From: Dietzia cinnamea NBRC 102147
Lineage (GTDB): Bacteria; Actinomycetota; Actinomycetes; Mycobacteriales; Mycobacteriaceae
Reading direction: 5' to 3'
Assembly (NCBI RefSeq): GCF_001571065.1
Contig: NZ_BCSW01000007.1
Location: forward strand, 43,010 to 107,009
Length of the DNA: 64,000 nt
The position numbers were made by a program, and so were the translations under genes. How positions within the stretch are numbered: the stretch's first letter is position 1; every line of letters starts with the position of its first letter. This document shows positions 16,614 to 26,123 of the stretch, piece after piece. Below the pieces are notes generated by a model. That model saw only the letters and a list, made by a program, of their open reading frames with translations, did no database searches and had not been told where the DNA came from.

Positions 16614-18059
16614 ATGACCCCGCAGGCAGCATCGCCCGTCTCCCTCGGTTCCCGGTACGCCACCGAGTTCCCCGAGCTCGGGGTGCCGTGGAAGGCGGCC
16701 GAGGCGCCGGATCCGCGCCTCCTCGCACTCAACGAGCCGCTGGCCGCCGAGCTGGGACTGGACCCGGAGTACCTGCGCGGTGAGGAAGGGGTGCGCCTGT
16801 TCACCGGCAACCACGTGCCGGACGGCGCCACGCCCTTCGCCCAGGCGTACGCGGGCCACCAGTTCGGCGGATACTCGCCGCGTTTGGGCGACGGCCGCGC
16901 GCTTCTGCTCGGCGAGCTGCCCGACGGTCGCGACCTGCACCTCAAGGGCTCGGGCAGGACCCCCTTCGCGCGCGGTGGCGACGGCCTGGCCGCTGTGGGA
17001 CCCATGCTGCGCGAGTACCTCATCAGCGAGGCGATGCACGCCCTCGGCGTGCCCACCACCCGCTCACTCGCCGTGGTGGCGACGGGCAACACCGTGTACC
17101 GCGAGACGCCGTTGCCCGGCGCGGTGCTGGCGCGGGTCGCCGCGAGCCACCTGAGAGTGGGGACGTTCCAGTTCGCGCGGTCGACCGACGACGGCGAACT
17201 GTTGCGTCGGCTGGCCGACCACGCCATCGCCCGGCACCACCCGCACGCCGCGGACGCGGAAAACCCGTACCTGGAGCTGTTCACCTCCGTCGTCGGCACC
17301 CAGGCCGACCTCGTGGCGCGCTGGATGCTGCTCGGGTTCATCCACGGCGTCATGAACACCGACAACACGACCATCTCCGGCGAGACCATCGACTACGGGC
17401 CGTGCGCGTTCATGGACACCTTCGACCCGGCGACCGTGTTCAGCTCGATCGACACCGGTGGCCGCTACGCCTACGCCAACCAACCGCCGGTGCTGCAGTG
17501 GAACCTCGCCCGCTTCGCCGAGACTCTCGTGCCGCTCATCGATCCGGACCCGGAGGAGGCGGTCCGCCTGCTCACGGAGGTCCTCAACACCTACCCGGAG
17601 AGGTACCAGCAGACGTGGACGGCCGGGATGCGGGACAAGCTGGGACTGTCGGCCGAGGTCCCGGACGCCGAGGCGGACGACCTGATCGAGGAGCTGTCCC
17701 GGCTCCTCAACGCGACCCGGCCCGACCACACCGGCTTCTTCCACGCCCTCGGTGCGGCCGCGGCCGGGGACACCGCGCCGGTCCGGGAGCACGTCGGCAC
17801 CCTGGCGGAGGGCTGGCTCTCGACGTGGCGGGCCCTCGGACCCGACCAGGGATCGATGGCCCGTGCCAATCCGCTGTACATCCCGCGCAACCACCTCGTC
17901 GAAGAGGCCCTCGACGCGGCCACGGCAGGGGACATGGGACCGTTCTTCGAACTCCTCGTCGTCGTCACCGATCCCTACACCGAGCGCCCGGGGCGCGAGC
18001 GCTACGCACAACCGGCCCCTCCGGACGCCGCGAAGCACGTCACCTACTGCGGAACCTGA
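16614..18059 (+). CDS. selO: protein adenylyltransferase SelO (YdiU/UPF0061)
   Basis: The 481-residue product is a pseudokinase-fold protein of the SelO family, which AMPylates proteins involved in redox balance. Visible family blocks are [54 protein letters not shown] and the catalytic [20 protein letters not shown]. The C-terminus ends in CGT rather than the selenocysteine of eukaryotic SelO; a Cys sits three residues from the end. The length is normal. I chose the ATG at 16614; the frame upstream has no similarity. It is divergent from the DapA-like gene and apparently monocistronic. Confidence 0.93.
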   Translation: MTPQAASPVSLGSRYATEFPELGVPWKAAEAPDPRLLALNEPLAAELGLDPEYLRGEEGVRLFTGNHVPDGATPFAQAYAGHQFGGYSPRLGDGRALLLGELPDGRDLHLKGSGRTPFARGGDGLAAVGPMLREYLISEAMHALGVPTTRSLAVVATGNTVYRETPLPGAVLARVAASHLRVGTFQFARSTDDGELLRRLADHAIARHHPHAADAENPYLELFTSVVGTQADLVARWMLLGFIHGVMNTDNTTISGETIDYGPCAFMDTFDPATVFSSIDTGGRYAYANQPPVLQWNLARFAETLVPLIDPDPEEAVRLLTEVLNTYPERYQQTWTAGMRDKLGLSAEVPDAEADDLIEELSRLLNATRPDHTGFFHALGAAAAGDTAPVREHVGTLAEGWLSTWRALGPDQGSMARANPLYIPRNHLVEEALDAATAGDMGPFFELLVVVTDPYTERPGRERYAQPAPPDAAKHVTYCGT

Positions 18060-18197
18060 GCCGGATCTCATTACCGTACAGGCGTCTTGACAGGAAACAT
18101 TTACTTATTGACTCTGCCGTTTGTCAGCCGTTCGTATGACACTGAGGTTGTTACATCAATCTCGTGGAGCGCCGGTGGGCGCCCTGGGGGTCATGCA

Positions 18198-19080
18198 GTG
18201 CGGATATTCATCGCGGACAGCGACGGCGGCTACCGGCAGCCCTCGAGGATACTCGGGCGGTTCGTCGACAACCTGGCGGACTGGACAGGCGCCCGGGACA
18301 CCGTCAGGGTGCAGTGGCCGACCCCGGGGCAGGTGAACCCGCGACGGTCCCCACACCTGGGAATCCGCGGCCGCCGCCGGCGTGGCCGACCTCAGCCGGC
18401 TCGTGCGCCTGCATCCGTCGGACCCCCTCGTGCTCATCGGGGTCTGCAGCGGAACGCGCGTCATCTACGACTGGATGGACGCCCACCCGGAAGACATCGA
18501 CCGCGTGGTGGCCGTCGGGATGATCGGCGACCCTCACCGGCCGTGTGACCGCTGGCTCGACGGCACCCCGGACCCCGGGGGGCAGGGCGTGGCCGGCCCA
18601 CGACGCGGCCCGATCCCCGACCGCACCCTGTGGGTGTCCGTGCCGGGGGACCCGCTGAGCGGCGTGCTCCCGGACTGCCTCCTGAAGGGCGTCGTCCGCG
18701 CCTCGACCCTGTCCCCCGACCAGGTCTACGACGAGCTGCTCGAGGACCTGCCGGACACCCGGCCGCGCCTGGCCGCCCGACTCAAGCTGGCGCAGCAGCC
18801 CGCGCAGTGGTCGCCGCAGCTCCTGCGCAGACTCGACGACGCCGTGGCAGTCCTGGCGACCTATCGGGAACGCGAGTACGCGGCCCTGTACGAGTTCGGT
18901 GAGGGCGGGGCGTCCCCGCTGACGCGGCTCGGCGCGGCCATCGTCGACCGCGTCGAGGCATGTGGCCGCGAGAGCGGCGGCCACTCCGGTGATGTCACCG
19001 GCCACGGCCCCGGTTCGGGGGCCGGCTGTTCCAACGGCGCGCGGCCGAAGCTCAGCGAGTGCGCATCCGGGATGGCGTAG
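18198..19080 (+). pseudogene. lysin-B-like esterase, frameshifted
   Basis: A GTG at 18198 begins MRIFIADSDGGYRQPSRILG; the frame runs sensibly to about 18338 and then turns to nonsense, while the frame that ends at 19080 becomes coding with RDGPHTWESAAAAG. Dropping one C from the CCC at 18338-18340 joins the two as GQVNRDGPHTW. The body has a nucleophile elbow GVCSGTRV, GDPHRPCDRWL and WVSVPGDPLSG, which resemble phage lysin B (mycolyl-arabinogalactan esterase) and related cutinase-fold proteins. The start is preceded by AT-rich DNA unlike its surroundings (18087-18137). It may be a domesticated phage gene that has decayed, or a sequencing error. The 3' end overlaps the converging reductase gene by 29 bases. 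Confidence 0.6.
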
Positions 19081-20686
19081 CGAACGGCCGGTTCCGGCCC
19101 GCGGCGCCGAGCAGGTCCTCGAACGCCGCCGCGGACCGGGGCGTGGGGAGCAGCCCCCCGTTGGCGTCGGCGAGCAGTGAGTTCACGGTCTCCCGCGCGC
19201 ACGTCTTGTTGGTGCCGAGGAACCCGCGCGGGCCGCGCTTGATCCAGCCCACGACGTACAGGCCGGGGACGACGCTGCCGCCGACGGCGTCGAGGACGCG
19301 GCCCTCGCGGCTGGGGATCGTCGCGGTGTCCGGGTCGAACGGCACGCCCGGCACCTCGACCCCGCGGTAGCCGACCGAACCCAGCACGAGACCCGCCGGG
19401 ATCGTCTCCTCCGAACCGGGCCGGGGCACGGCGCGGACCCGGCCCGTCTCGCCGCCGACGAGGTCCGTGCGCACCACGCGCAGGCCCTCGGCCCGCTCCG
19501 TGCCCACGACCTCGACCGGGGCGGTCTGGAATCGCAGGACGATCCGGCGGCGCTCGGTGTCGCCGGTGTCGCCGGTGGCGGCGGTGACGCCGGGGCCGCT
19601 GGTGCCGTCCGCGGGCACGGCCTCTCCGGCGGGGCGGGCCGCGATGCGGGCCAGGTACTCCGCCTTCAGCCGACCCTGGCGGGTGGTCGCGGCGTCGGGG
19701 TCGATGCCGTCCGGGGCGTCGACGCGCAGGTCGATGTCGTCCCGCGCGGCGAGTCCGACCAGCTCGGGCAGCGTGAACGCGGCGTGCTCCGGGCCGCGGC
19801 GGCCGAGCACCACGACCTCGCGGACCCGGCTGTTTCGCAGCGCCTCGAGGGCGTGGCGGGCGATGGAGGTGTCGGCGAGCCGCTCCGGGTCGGTGGCGAG
19901 GATGCGCGCGACGTCGAGGGCCACGTTGCCGTTGCCGACGATCACCGCGCGCTCGTGGTCCAGCGGGACGTGGGCGTCCGCGTGGTCGGGGTGGTCGTTG
20001 TACCAGGCCACCACTTCCGTGGCCGACGTGCTCCCGGGCAGATCGGTGCCGGGGATGTCCAGCGGGCGGTCCGTGCCGGCGCCGGTCGCGTACACCACCG
20101 CGTGATGATGGGCCGCCAGTTCCGCGGCCGTGACGTCCTCGCCGACGTGCACCCCGAGGCGGTACCCGAACCCGGGCTGGTCCTCGATCGCCCGGAACAG
20201 GTCGGCGACCGCGCGCGTGCTGGTGTGGTCGGGCGCCACCCCGTGCCGGGCCAGGCCGTGCGGCACGGGCAGGCGCTCGAACACCGTCACCTCCACCCCG
20301 GGCTGGCGGAGCAGCTCGTCGGCGGCGTACAGCGCGGCCGGGCCGGCGCCCACCACGGCCACCCGCACGGTCGTGCGCGTGGGGCCGAGGCGCACGAGCG
20401 TGGGGACGCGCGCCTGCGGCCGGGAAGGGCGGTCGTCACCGGTCAGGTCGGCGTTGATCTGCAGGAAGGCGCGCTGCTCCGGGGCCAGCTCGGTGTGCGG
20501 CACGATCGCCCCGACCGGGCACGCCCCCACGCACGCCCCGCAGTCCACGCAGGACACCGGGTCGATGTAGAGCATCTCCGCCGTGGCGAAATCCGGCTCG
20601 TCGGGCGTCGGGTGGATGCAGTTGACCGGGCACGCGTGGACGCAGGAGGCGTCGGCACAGCAGGCCTGGGTGATGACGTGGGGCAT
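19052..20686 (-). CDS. ferredoxin-NADP reductase with N-terminal ferredoxin domain (FprB type)
   Basis: The 544-residue protein starts with a two-cluster ferredoxin domain: CCADASCVHACPVNC (residues 9-23) and CVDCGACVGACPVGAI. The rest is an adrenodoxin-reductase-like flavoprotein: VAVVGAGPAALYAADELL for FAD, VIVGNGNVALDVARIL for NADPH, and VVGWIKRGPRGFLGTNK near the end. It shuttles electrons between NADPH and ferredoxins. The AurF-like diiron gene lies 30 bases upstream on the same strand, so the two may form an operon supplying electrons to that oxygenase (inference). Confidence 0.92.
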   Translation of the reverse strand: MPHVITQACCADASCVHACPVNCIHPTPDEPDFATAEMLYIDPVSCVDCGACVGACPVGAIVPHTELAPEQRAFLQINADLTGDDRPSRPQARVPTLVRLGPTRTTVRVAVVGAGPAALYAADELLRQPGVEVTVFERLPVPHGLARHGVAPDHTSTRAVADLFRAIEDQPGFGYRLGVHVGEDVTAAELAAHHHAVVYATGAGTDRPLDIPGTDLPGSTSATEVVAWYNDHPDHADAHVPLDHERAVIVGNGNVALDVARILATDPERLADTSIARHALEALRNSRVREVVVLGRRGPEHAAFTLPELVGLAARDDIDLRVDAPDGIDPDAATTRQGRLKAEYLARIAARPAGEAVPADGTSGPGVTAATGDTGDTERRRIVLRFQTAPVEVVGTERAEGLRVVRTDLVGGETGRVRAVPRPGSEETIPAGLVLGSVGYRGVEVPGVPFDPDTATIPSREGRVLDAVGGSVVPGLYVVGWIKRGPRGFLGTNKTCARETVNSLLADANGGLLPTPRSAAAFEDLLGAAGRNRPFATPSRMRTR

Positions 20687-20716
20687 GGGTGGGCGCCTGT
20701 CCGGGAGGGGGTGTGG

Positions 20717-21712
20717 TCAGTCGCGGAACGCCACGGGTGGTTCGCCCCGGTACCGCGAGGGTCGTCCGTCGATCTTCAGGGCCTTCCACAGCCGGCGGGA
20801 CGTCCGGTTCATCAGTCCAGACTCCTCGGCCAGCATCCGGACGTCACCGAAGAGGTCGGACAGGAACCGCCGCGACTCGGGGTTGTCCCAGTAGAGTTCG
20901 CGGACGACCTCGTCGGGGATGTCGAAGGTCTCCCGGAACTCGCGGGTCGGCTTGAGGATCGCGTCGCACAGCACCCGCATGATCACCGGGAACGCCAGGG
21001 AGACGAGGTACGCGTCCCGGCGGGACAGCTTGGGGGCGTTGCGCGCGACGTAGGTGTGCGCGAACGAGATGTGGCGCGCCTCCTCGGCGATGTGGATCTC
21101 CATGATCCGCGACAGCACCGGCGGCAGCGAGTCCGAGTTGCGCAGGACCTGCTTCTGCGTGTGGTCGATCGGCTCCTCGCCGGCCAGTACGGCGATGAAG
21201 AAGGCGACCGGGAAGCGACCGGCGGCCAGCGGGAGGAGCGGTGAGAGTCGCCGCAGCCAGCGCGGCATGCCAGGGACGTCCGCCCCGATCTGGTTGACGC
21301 CCTGCTGGAACATCTGCGTGTGGTGGCATTCCTCGGTGGCCTCGTGGGTGAGGTACCGGAATTCCGCGGAGCCGTTCTCGGCCGTGAAGACGTACTGCAT
21401 GATCCCGCGGATGAGGATGTTCTCGAACTGCAGGCCCACCTTCATGATGTTGGCCTGACGCCACAGCCCGATCTCGATCTGCTTCTCCAGCGGCTGGGAC
21501 TTGTACCAGGGGTGACCACCGAGCGGATCGAGCCCGGCGGGCAGGACCCAGCGCTCGTCCGTGGGGTCCACGGAGAAGTCAGGGTGGTCCCAGGCGATGT
21601 CCTTGAACGGGTCGAAGCTGCGGTGCACGGAGGCGTGCGACAGGCGGCGGAGCGTGTCCTCGTACTCGTCTGTGCTCGTCGTGGGGGCGGGTGCGGGTGC
21701 GGCTGCGGACAT
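20717..21712 (-). CDS. AurF-like diiron oxygenase
   Basis: The 331-residue protein is mostly helical and shows the paired metal-ligand motifs of AurF-type diiron enzymes: LTHEATEECHHTQMFQ in the first bundle half and MEIHIAEEARHISFAH in the second. The family includes p-aminobenzoate N-oxygenase and many uncharacterised oxygenases. I chose the ATG at 21712, which has GGAAGGAAG upstream; an alternative start lies six codons earlier. Its promoter carries a dyad (21795-21812), and a TetR gene lies upstream. Substrate unknown. Confidence 0.85.
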   Translation of the reverse strand: MSAAAPAPAPTTSTDEYEDTLRRLSHASVHRSFDPFKDIAWDHPDFSVDPTDERWVLPAGLDPLGGHPWYKSQPLEKQIEIGLWRQANIMKVGLQFENILIRGIMQYVFTAENGSAEFRYLTHEATEECHHTQMFQQGVNQIGADVPGMPRWLRRLSPLLPLAAGRFPVAFFIAVLAGEEPIDHTQKQVLRNSDSLPPVLSRIMEIHIAEEARHISFAHTYVARNAPKLSRRDAYLVSLAFPVIMRVLCDAILKPTREFRETFDIPDEVVRELYWDNPESRRFLSDLFGDVRMLAEESGLMNRTSRRLWKALKIDGRPSRYRGEPPVAFRD

Positions 21713-21794
21713 GATCTTCCTTCCGGTCACCGACCCGGCGGGTCGGGAGGCGTGGAATCCAGCGGATGAGACAGAGAGACATCCGCGATCTATT

Positions 21795-21831
21795 TGTCCC
21801 TGACGCTAGACACAGGCCGTCGATTCGTCAA
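21795..21831 (-). promoter_or_regulatory. promoter and overlapping operator of the diiron oxygenase gene
   Basis: On the minus strand TTGACG (21831-21826) and TAGCGT (21808-21803) are separated by 17 bases. TGTC (21795-21798) and GACA (21809-21812) form a dyad over the -10 box, as expected for repression by a TetR-type protein. The adjacent TetR gene at 21878-22531 is the candidate regulator. Confidence 0.55.
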
Positions 21832-21877
21832 GCAGTCATGGGGGGATTGTCAGCTCTGCCGGCGCGCACCGCGCGGG

Positions 21878-22531
21878 TCAGCGCTGCGGGTGCGCACCGA
21901 GGAGGGGGCCGAGGTGGTTCCGGGCGAAGCCCCGCGCGACGGTGGGGTCGTCGAGGTCGATGGTCGTCGACGGCGTGAGGACGAAGGAGACGACCAGTCG
22001 GGCGGTCAGTTCGGCCACGACCAGCACCTCTTCGTCGCTGCGCGGCTCGGGGGCGGCGCGGCTGATCTCCGCGGCGAGGAAGTGAGCGGCGGCGGTGATG
22101 AGCGGCGCGCCCTGGACGGTGAAGTGGGGGACCGTCGCCTCGGGCTCGGTCTCGAGGAGGCGGTTGAGCAGGTCATGGTCGCGGAGCGTCTGCACCGTGA
22201 ACGCGAAGCCCTCGGTGAGTTTGTCCTCGATGGATTCGTGCGCGTCGAGTTCCTTCTGCAGGTCCGCGAGGAACCACGACGCCTCGCGCAGCAGCGTCGC
22301 CTCGACGAGTTCCTGCTTGTTGGCGAACCTGCGGTACAGGGTCATCCGCGCCAGGCCCGCCCGCCGGGTGATGTCGTTCATCGTCGACCGGGCGATCCCG
22401 ACACTCTCGAACTGCGCGGCGGCCGCGTCGAGGAGCTGTTCGCGGATCGGGTCGTCGACCTCGACGGCGTCCGGCAGTCCGCGTCCGGAACGGAGCATCG
22501 CCAGGGGGTCGGACGACGGGTTCTCGCTCAT
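21878..22531 (-). CDS. TetR-family transcriptional regulator
   Basis: The 217-residue protein has a TetR DNA-binding domain at about residues 30-75: REQLLDAAAAQFESVGIA, STMNDITRRAGLARMTLYRR and FANKQELVEA. The C-terminal ligand domain is unassigned. Its ATG overlaps the stop of the AraC gene (ATGA), so both regulators are made from one transcript. It may repress the diiron oxygenase gene downstream or the divergent monooxygenase operon. Confidence 0.92.
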   Translation of the reverse strand: MSENPSSDPLAMLRSGRGLPDAVEVDDPIREQLLDAAAAQFESVGIARSTMNDITRRAGLARMTLYRRFANKQELVEATLLREASWFLADLQKELDAHESIEDKLTEGFAFTVQTLRDHDLLNRLLETEPEATVPHFTVQGAPLITAAAHFLAAEISRAAPEPRSDEEVLVVAELTARLVVSFVLTPSTTIDLDDPTVARGFARNHLGPLLGAHPQR

Positions 22532-23556
22532 GGGGTCGATTGTCCCACCCCGCCGTGGCCGTGCCGGACCTCGCGCGCGGTCATGCCCCACCACCGGCGC
22601 GCGTACTGGCTGAAAGTGGTCGCGTCGCCGAGGTCGAGGGCCGAGGCGATCTGGTACAGCGGGATCTCCGTGGTGGTGAGCAGCCGCGCGGCGACCTCAC
22701 GACGGACCTCGTCGCGGACCGCGGAGAAGCTCGTGCCCTCGCCCGCCAGGCCGCGCTGCAGCGAGCGGGGTGACATGGACAGCAGCCCGGCGATCCGCGC
22801 CAGGGACGAGGCGCCGGCGTCGAGGGACTGCTGGAGCGCCGCGCGGGTCCGGTCGGTCAGGCTCCGGCGGTCGGTGGGCACGTGCTGCTCGAGGTACCGC
22901 AGCGCCAGCTGTTGCACGGCGTCGTCGCCGCCCGAGATCTCCCGGCCCAGAAGGTCGGACGGCACGCGCAGGACGGCGGACGGGGTCGACGGCGTGACCG
23001 GCGCGCCGAAGAGGGCCTCGTACTGCGCGGCGTGGGTGTTGAGCGGGCCTGGGAGCTCGACGGAGAGCAGCCCGTAGTCGCCGCCGAGCACGGTGCGCAT
23101 GGCCCGGTGCAGGAAGAGCAGCACGAGGTCGACGGCCTGGGGCGGGATGAGCTGGGCGGGGTCCCGGTAGCCGAACCGCACGCCCAGCACGTCCGGCTCA
23201 CCGCGCGGATCGGGGACGACGGTGATCTCTATCGACCTCGAGTGGAAGAACAGGTACTTGGAGGTCATCTCGAGCGCCTCGGTGGTGGTGCGCGCGTTCT
23301 TCACGACCACCGCGACAGGACCGAGCATGTCGAGGTCCTGGTGTTCGGCCACGCGCAGCCCGAGGTCGGGGCATCCGAGTTCGGCGGCCGCGGTCTCCAG
23401 TAGGAGCGCGATCGCCAGGTCCTCGACCAGCATCTCGTCGCTGTCCAGGGCGCCGTGGGGCAGGCCGGATCGCCGCGCGAGGTCGTCGGCGTCGCCGCCG
23501 AGCCCGGACACGACGGCGCGGACGCCACGCAGTCCTGCGGATCGGATGAACGCCAT
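22528..23556 (-). CDS. AraC-family transcriptional regulator
   Basis: The 342-residue protein is of the OruR/ArgR-like AraC type: an N-terminal sensing domain of about 200 residues and a C-terminal double helix-turn-helix (SLARIAGLLSMSPRSLQRGL and IPLYQIASALDLGDATTFSQ, then YARRWWGMTAREVR). It is divergent from the monooxygenase and dehydrogenase genes across 90 bases, the usual layout for an activator of a catabolic operon. The stop overlaps the TetR start. Effector unknown. Confidence 0.92.
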   Translation of the reverse strand: MAFIRSAGLRGVRAVVSGLGGDADDLARRSGLPHGALDSDEMLVEDLAIALLLETAAAELGCPDLGLRVAEHQDLDMLGPVAVVVKNARTTTEALEMTSKYLFFHSRSIEITVVPDPRGEPDVLGVRFGYRDPAQLIPPQAVDLVLLFLHRAMRTVLGGDYGLLSVELPGPLNTHAAQYEALFGAPVTPSTPSAVLRVPSDLLGREISGGDDAVQQLALRYLEQHVPTDRRSLTDRTRAALQQSLDAGASSLARIAGLLSMSPRSLQRGLAGEGTSFSAVRDEVRREVAARLLTTTEIPLYQIASALDLGDATTFSQYARRWWGMTAREVRHGHGGVGQSTP

Positions 23557-23646
23557 GGGAGCACTCTGGGCGACGTGGCGCGAAAGAGCAACTTGTTGGC
23601 GCATTGCGGAAACCCTCGCCCGCCGCGGGCGGTTACGGTACCTGGC

Positions 23647-25212
23647 ATGACTGGAAGCACCCACCTCCCGGACGGGCCGGGCACCGAGCCCGCCGACCCG
23701 CTGGACCTGCTCATCGTCGGGGCGGGGATGTCGGGCATAGACCTGGCCCACCACGTCCACCGCGCCTTCCCGGACTGGCGCTGGGAGATCCACGATGTCC
23801 ACGACGACCTGGGCGGGACCTGGCACACCTTCCGCTACCCGGGCATCCGCTCGGACTCGGACATGGCGACCTTCGGCTTCCCCTTCCGTCCCTGGCCCCA
23901 CGACTCGACGCTCGGCAACGGCGAGGACATCAAGGAGTACATCCGCGACACCGCCCGCGAGGCCGGCGCGCTCGACCGTCTCCAGCTGGGCTCGTGGGTC
24001 GCGGACGCCGACTGGCGGAGCGACGTACAGATGTACCGCGTGACCTGCCGGAACGCCGACGGCGAGCGCATCGTATGGGCCCGCCGCGTGCACTTCGGCT
24101 CCGGCTACTACTCGCACTCCGAGGGTTTCCGCCCGGAGTTCCCGGGCGAGAATGACTTCCGTGGGCGGATCATCCACCCGCAGCAGTGGCCGGAGGACCT
24201 CGACTACGCCGGCCGACGGTTCGTGGTGATCGGCTCGGGCGCGACCGCGGTGACGTTGGTCCCGGCGCTGGCGGAGCTCGGCGCGGACGTGACGATGCTG
24301 CAGCGCACTCCGAGCTACATCGGCCCGCTGCCCGGGAAGGACGTCATCAGCGCGGTATGGAGGCGGTTGCTGCCGGCGCCGTGGGACCACCGGGTGGCCC
24401 GCCTCAACCACGGCGCGCGCGACACCGCGCAGTTCGTGATCGCGCAGCGCCTGCCGTGGTTGTTCAAGGCGGCGCTGCGGGCGATGCAGCGACGCTACCT
24501 GCCGGCGGAGGAGATCGACCGGCATTTCACGCCGCCGTACCGGCCGTGGGACCAGCGCGTGTGCAAGGCCCCCGACGGTGACATCTTCCGCGTCATGCGC
24601 CGTGGCGCCGCGCGGGTGGTGACCGGGCACATCGACCGGTTCACCGAGAGCGGCATCCGCCTCACCACGGGCGAGCACGTCGACGCGGACGTCATCATCA
24701 CCGCGACGGGCCTGCGGCTGCAGGTCTTCGGGGGCGGCACGCTGAGCATCGACGGCGAGCCGCTCGACGTCCCGTCGCTGGCCACGTACCGCGGCATGAT
24801 GCTGGCGGGCGTGCCCAACGTCAGTTTCACCGTGGGCTACATCAACTCGTCGTGGACCCTGCGCGCGGACCTGGTCTCGCGCTACATGGTCCGCCTGTGG
24901 GGGTCCGGTGAGGAGGTCTACGCGCCGCGAATGCCCGACGGCCCGGCCGATCAACTCCTGCTGGACTTCGACGCCGGCTACATCCGGCGCGACGGCCACC
25001 TGTTCCCCAAGCAGGGCGCCGCGCGGCCGTGGCGCTACGTGCAGAACTTCCTGGTGGAGATCCCCGAGCTCGCGTTCGGTGACCAGCGCCGGGAGATGGC
25101 GTTCGGGGAGGACGTGGTCCTGACCGGCGCCCGCCGCGCGCCGGGCGCCGGTGGTGCCGCCGTGCGTGAGGTGACCGAGATGAGCGACGACGACGAGGTG
25201 GCGCGATCATGA
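23647..25212 (+). CDS. flavin-containing / Baeyer-Villiger-type monooxygenase
   Basis: The 521-residue protein has two dinucleotide folds, LLIVGAGMSGIDLA (about 22-35) for FAD and VVIGSGATAVTLV for NADPH, with the Baeyer-Villiger fingerprint F-x-G-x3-H-x3-W-P as FRGRIIHPQQWP between them. Such enzymes insert oxygen next to ketones. GGTWHTFRYPGIRSDSD is also typical. The ATG at 23647 follows an acceptable spacing from upstream purines. The stop overlaps the SDR start as ATGA. The pair suggests oxidation of an alcohol to a ketone and then to an ester; the substrate is unknown. Confidence 0.93.
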   Translation: MTGSTHLPDGPGTEPADPLDLLIVGAGMSGIDLAHHVHRAFPDWRWEIHDVHDDLGGTWHTFRYPGIRSDSDMATFGFPFRPWPHDSTLGNGEDIKEYIRDTAREAGALDRLQLGSWVADADWRSDVQMYRVTCRNADGERIVWARRVHFGSGYYSHSEGFRPEFPGENDFRGRIIHPQQWPEDLDYAGRRFVVIGSGATAVTLVPALAELGADVTMLQRTPSYIGPLPGKDVISAVWRRLLPAPWDHRVARLNHGARDTAQFVIAQRLPWLFKAALRAMQRRYLPAEEIDRHFTPPYRPWDQRVCKAPDGDIFRVMRRGAARVVTGHIDRFTESGIRLTTGEHVDADVIITATGLRLQVFGGGTLSIDGEPLDVPSLATYRGMMLAGVPNVSFTVGYINSSWTLRADLVSRYMVRLWGSGEEVYAPRMPDGPADQLLLDFDAGYIRRDGHLFPKQGAARPWRYVQNFLVEIPELAFGDQRREMAFGEDVVLTGARRAPGAGGAAVREVTEMSDDDEVARS

Positions 25213-26042
25213 CCCGTTTCCTTCCGCGCCGGAGCGCCGGACGGTCCGGGCGGGCCGCCTCCGACGGTCCGGGCAGGCGCGTGCTCATCACCGGGGCGGC
25301 CTCGGGGCTGGGCCTGGCGCTGGCCCGGGAGTATCTGGAGCTCGGCGACGAGGTGATCCTCACCGACGTCCACGCCGATCTGCCCGCGGCTGTACGGGGG
25401 CTGCCCGGGCGGTGGTCGTACCGCCGTCTGGACGTCACGTCCGACGCCGACTGGGCGGCCGCCGCCGAGGACGTCGACTCACTGGACGTCCTCGTCAATA
25501 ACGCCGGCATCGCGGTCGGGGGTTCGCTGGAGACCACGTCCATGGAGTCGTGGCGGCGGATCGTGGACATCAACCTGCTCGGCGTCGTGCGGGGTTGTCG
25601 AGCGCTCGCGCCGAAGCTCGGCCGGGGCGGCCGCCTGGTCATCACCGCCTCGGCGGCGGGTCTCGTCCATGCGCCGAAGATGGGGGCCTACAACGCGACC
25701 AAAGCCGCCGCGGTCGCGCTGGGGGAGACCCTCGACGCCGAGCTGCGGCCGCGCGGGGTGTCCACGTCGGTGATCTGCCCGCAGTTCTTCCGGTCGGGTC
25801 TGGCCGACTCGCTCTCCGGCGACGACCCGAAGGCGGACGACATGGCGAGGAAGCTCCTCACGAGGACGCCCCTGACGTCGGAGATCATCGCGCGACGGTC
25901 GGTGCGCGGCATCGAGGCCCGTCGGGTGGTCATCACGCCCGACGCCCTGGCCACTATTTTCTGGTACTCCAAGCGCTTCTCCCGCGTGCCGTTCCTCGGC
26001 TCGACGCGCCTCATCGGCCGGGTGGTGGCGCGCACGGGCTGA
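25209..26042 (+). CDS. short-chain dehydrogenase/reductase (SDR)
   Basis: The 277-residue protein is a classical SDR. The cofactor motif TGAASGLGLALA is near residues 31-42, followed by NNAGIAVGG, a catalytic serine in ITASAAG and the YxxxK pair in YNATK. It has an arginine-rich N-terminal extension of about 25 residues. It is coupled to the monooxygenase by a 4-base overlap, and the two likely act in one pathway: alcohol-ketone interconversion beside ketone oxygenation. Substrate and cofactor preference are not evident. Confidence 0.92.
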   Translation: MTRFLPRRSAGRSGRAASDGPGRRVLITGAASGLGLALAREYLELGDEVILTDVHADLPAAVRGLPGRWSYRRLDVTSDADWAAAAEDVDSLDVLVNNAGIAVGGSLETTSMESWRRIVDINLLGVVRGCRALAPKLGRGGRLVITASAAGLVHAPKMGAYNATKAAAVALGETLDAELRPRGVSTSVICPQFFRSGLADSLSGDDPKADDMARKLLTRTPLTSEIIARRSVRGIEARRVVITPDALATIFWYSKRFSRVPFLGSTRLIGRVVARTG

Positions 26043-26092
26043 ACTCCGCCGGCAGGCGCCAGCTCGCCCGCGGGCGCGGGAGAGGCGGGTGC

Positions 26093-26120
26093 GGGCGCGG
26101 CGGTGGCCCCGCCCGCGCCC
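26093..26120. terminator. GC-rich hairpin between converging SDR and ABC genes
   Basis: GGGCGCGG (26093-26100) pairs with CCGCGCCC (26113-26120) around a 12-base loop. It fills the 81-base gap between two converging genes and has no U-run. A bidirectional terminator is likely from position alone. Confidence 0.45.
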
Positions 26121-26123
26121 CGG

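Noticed and set aside
16378..16728. A 116-codon frame in the gap between the DapA-like gene and selO
   Set aside because: Composition is Arg/Pro/Thr-rich with non-coding third positions, and it overlaps the start of selO on the opposite strand.
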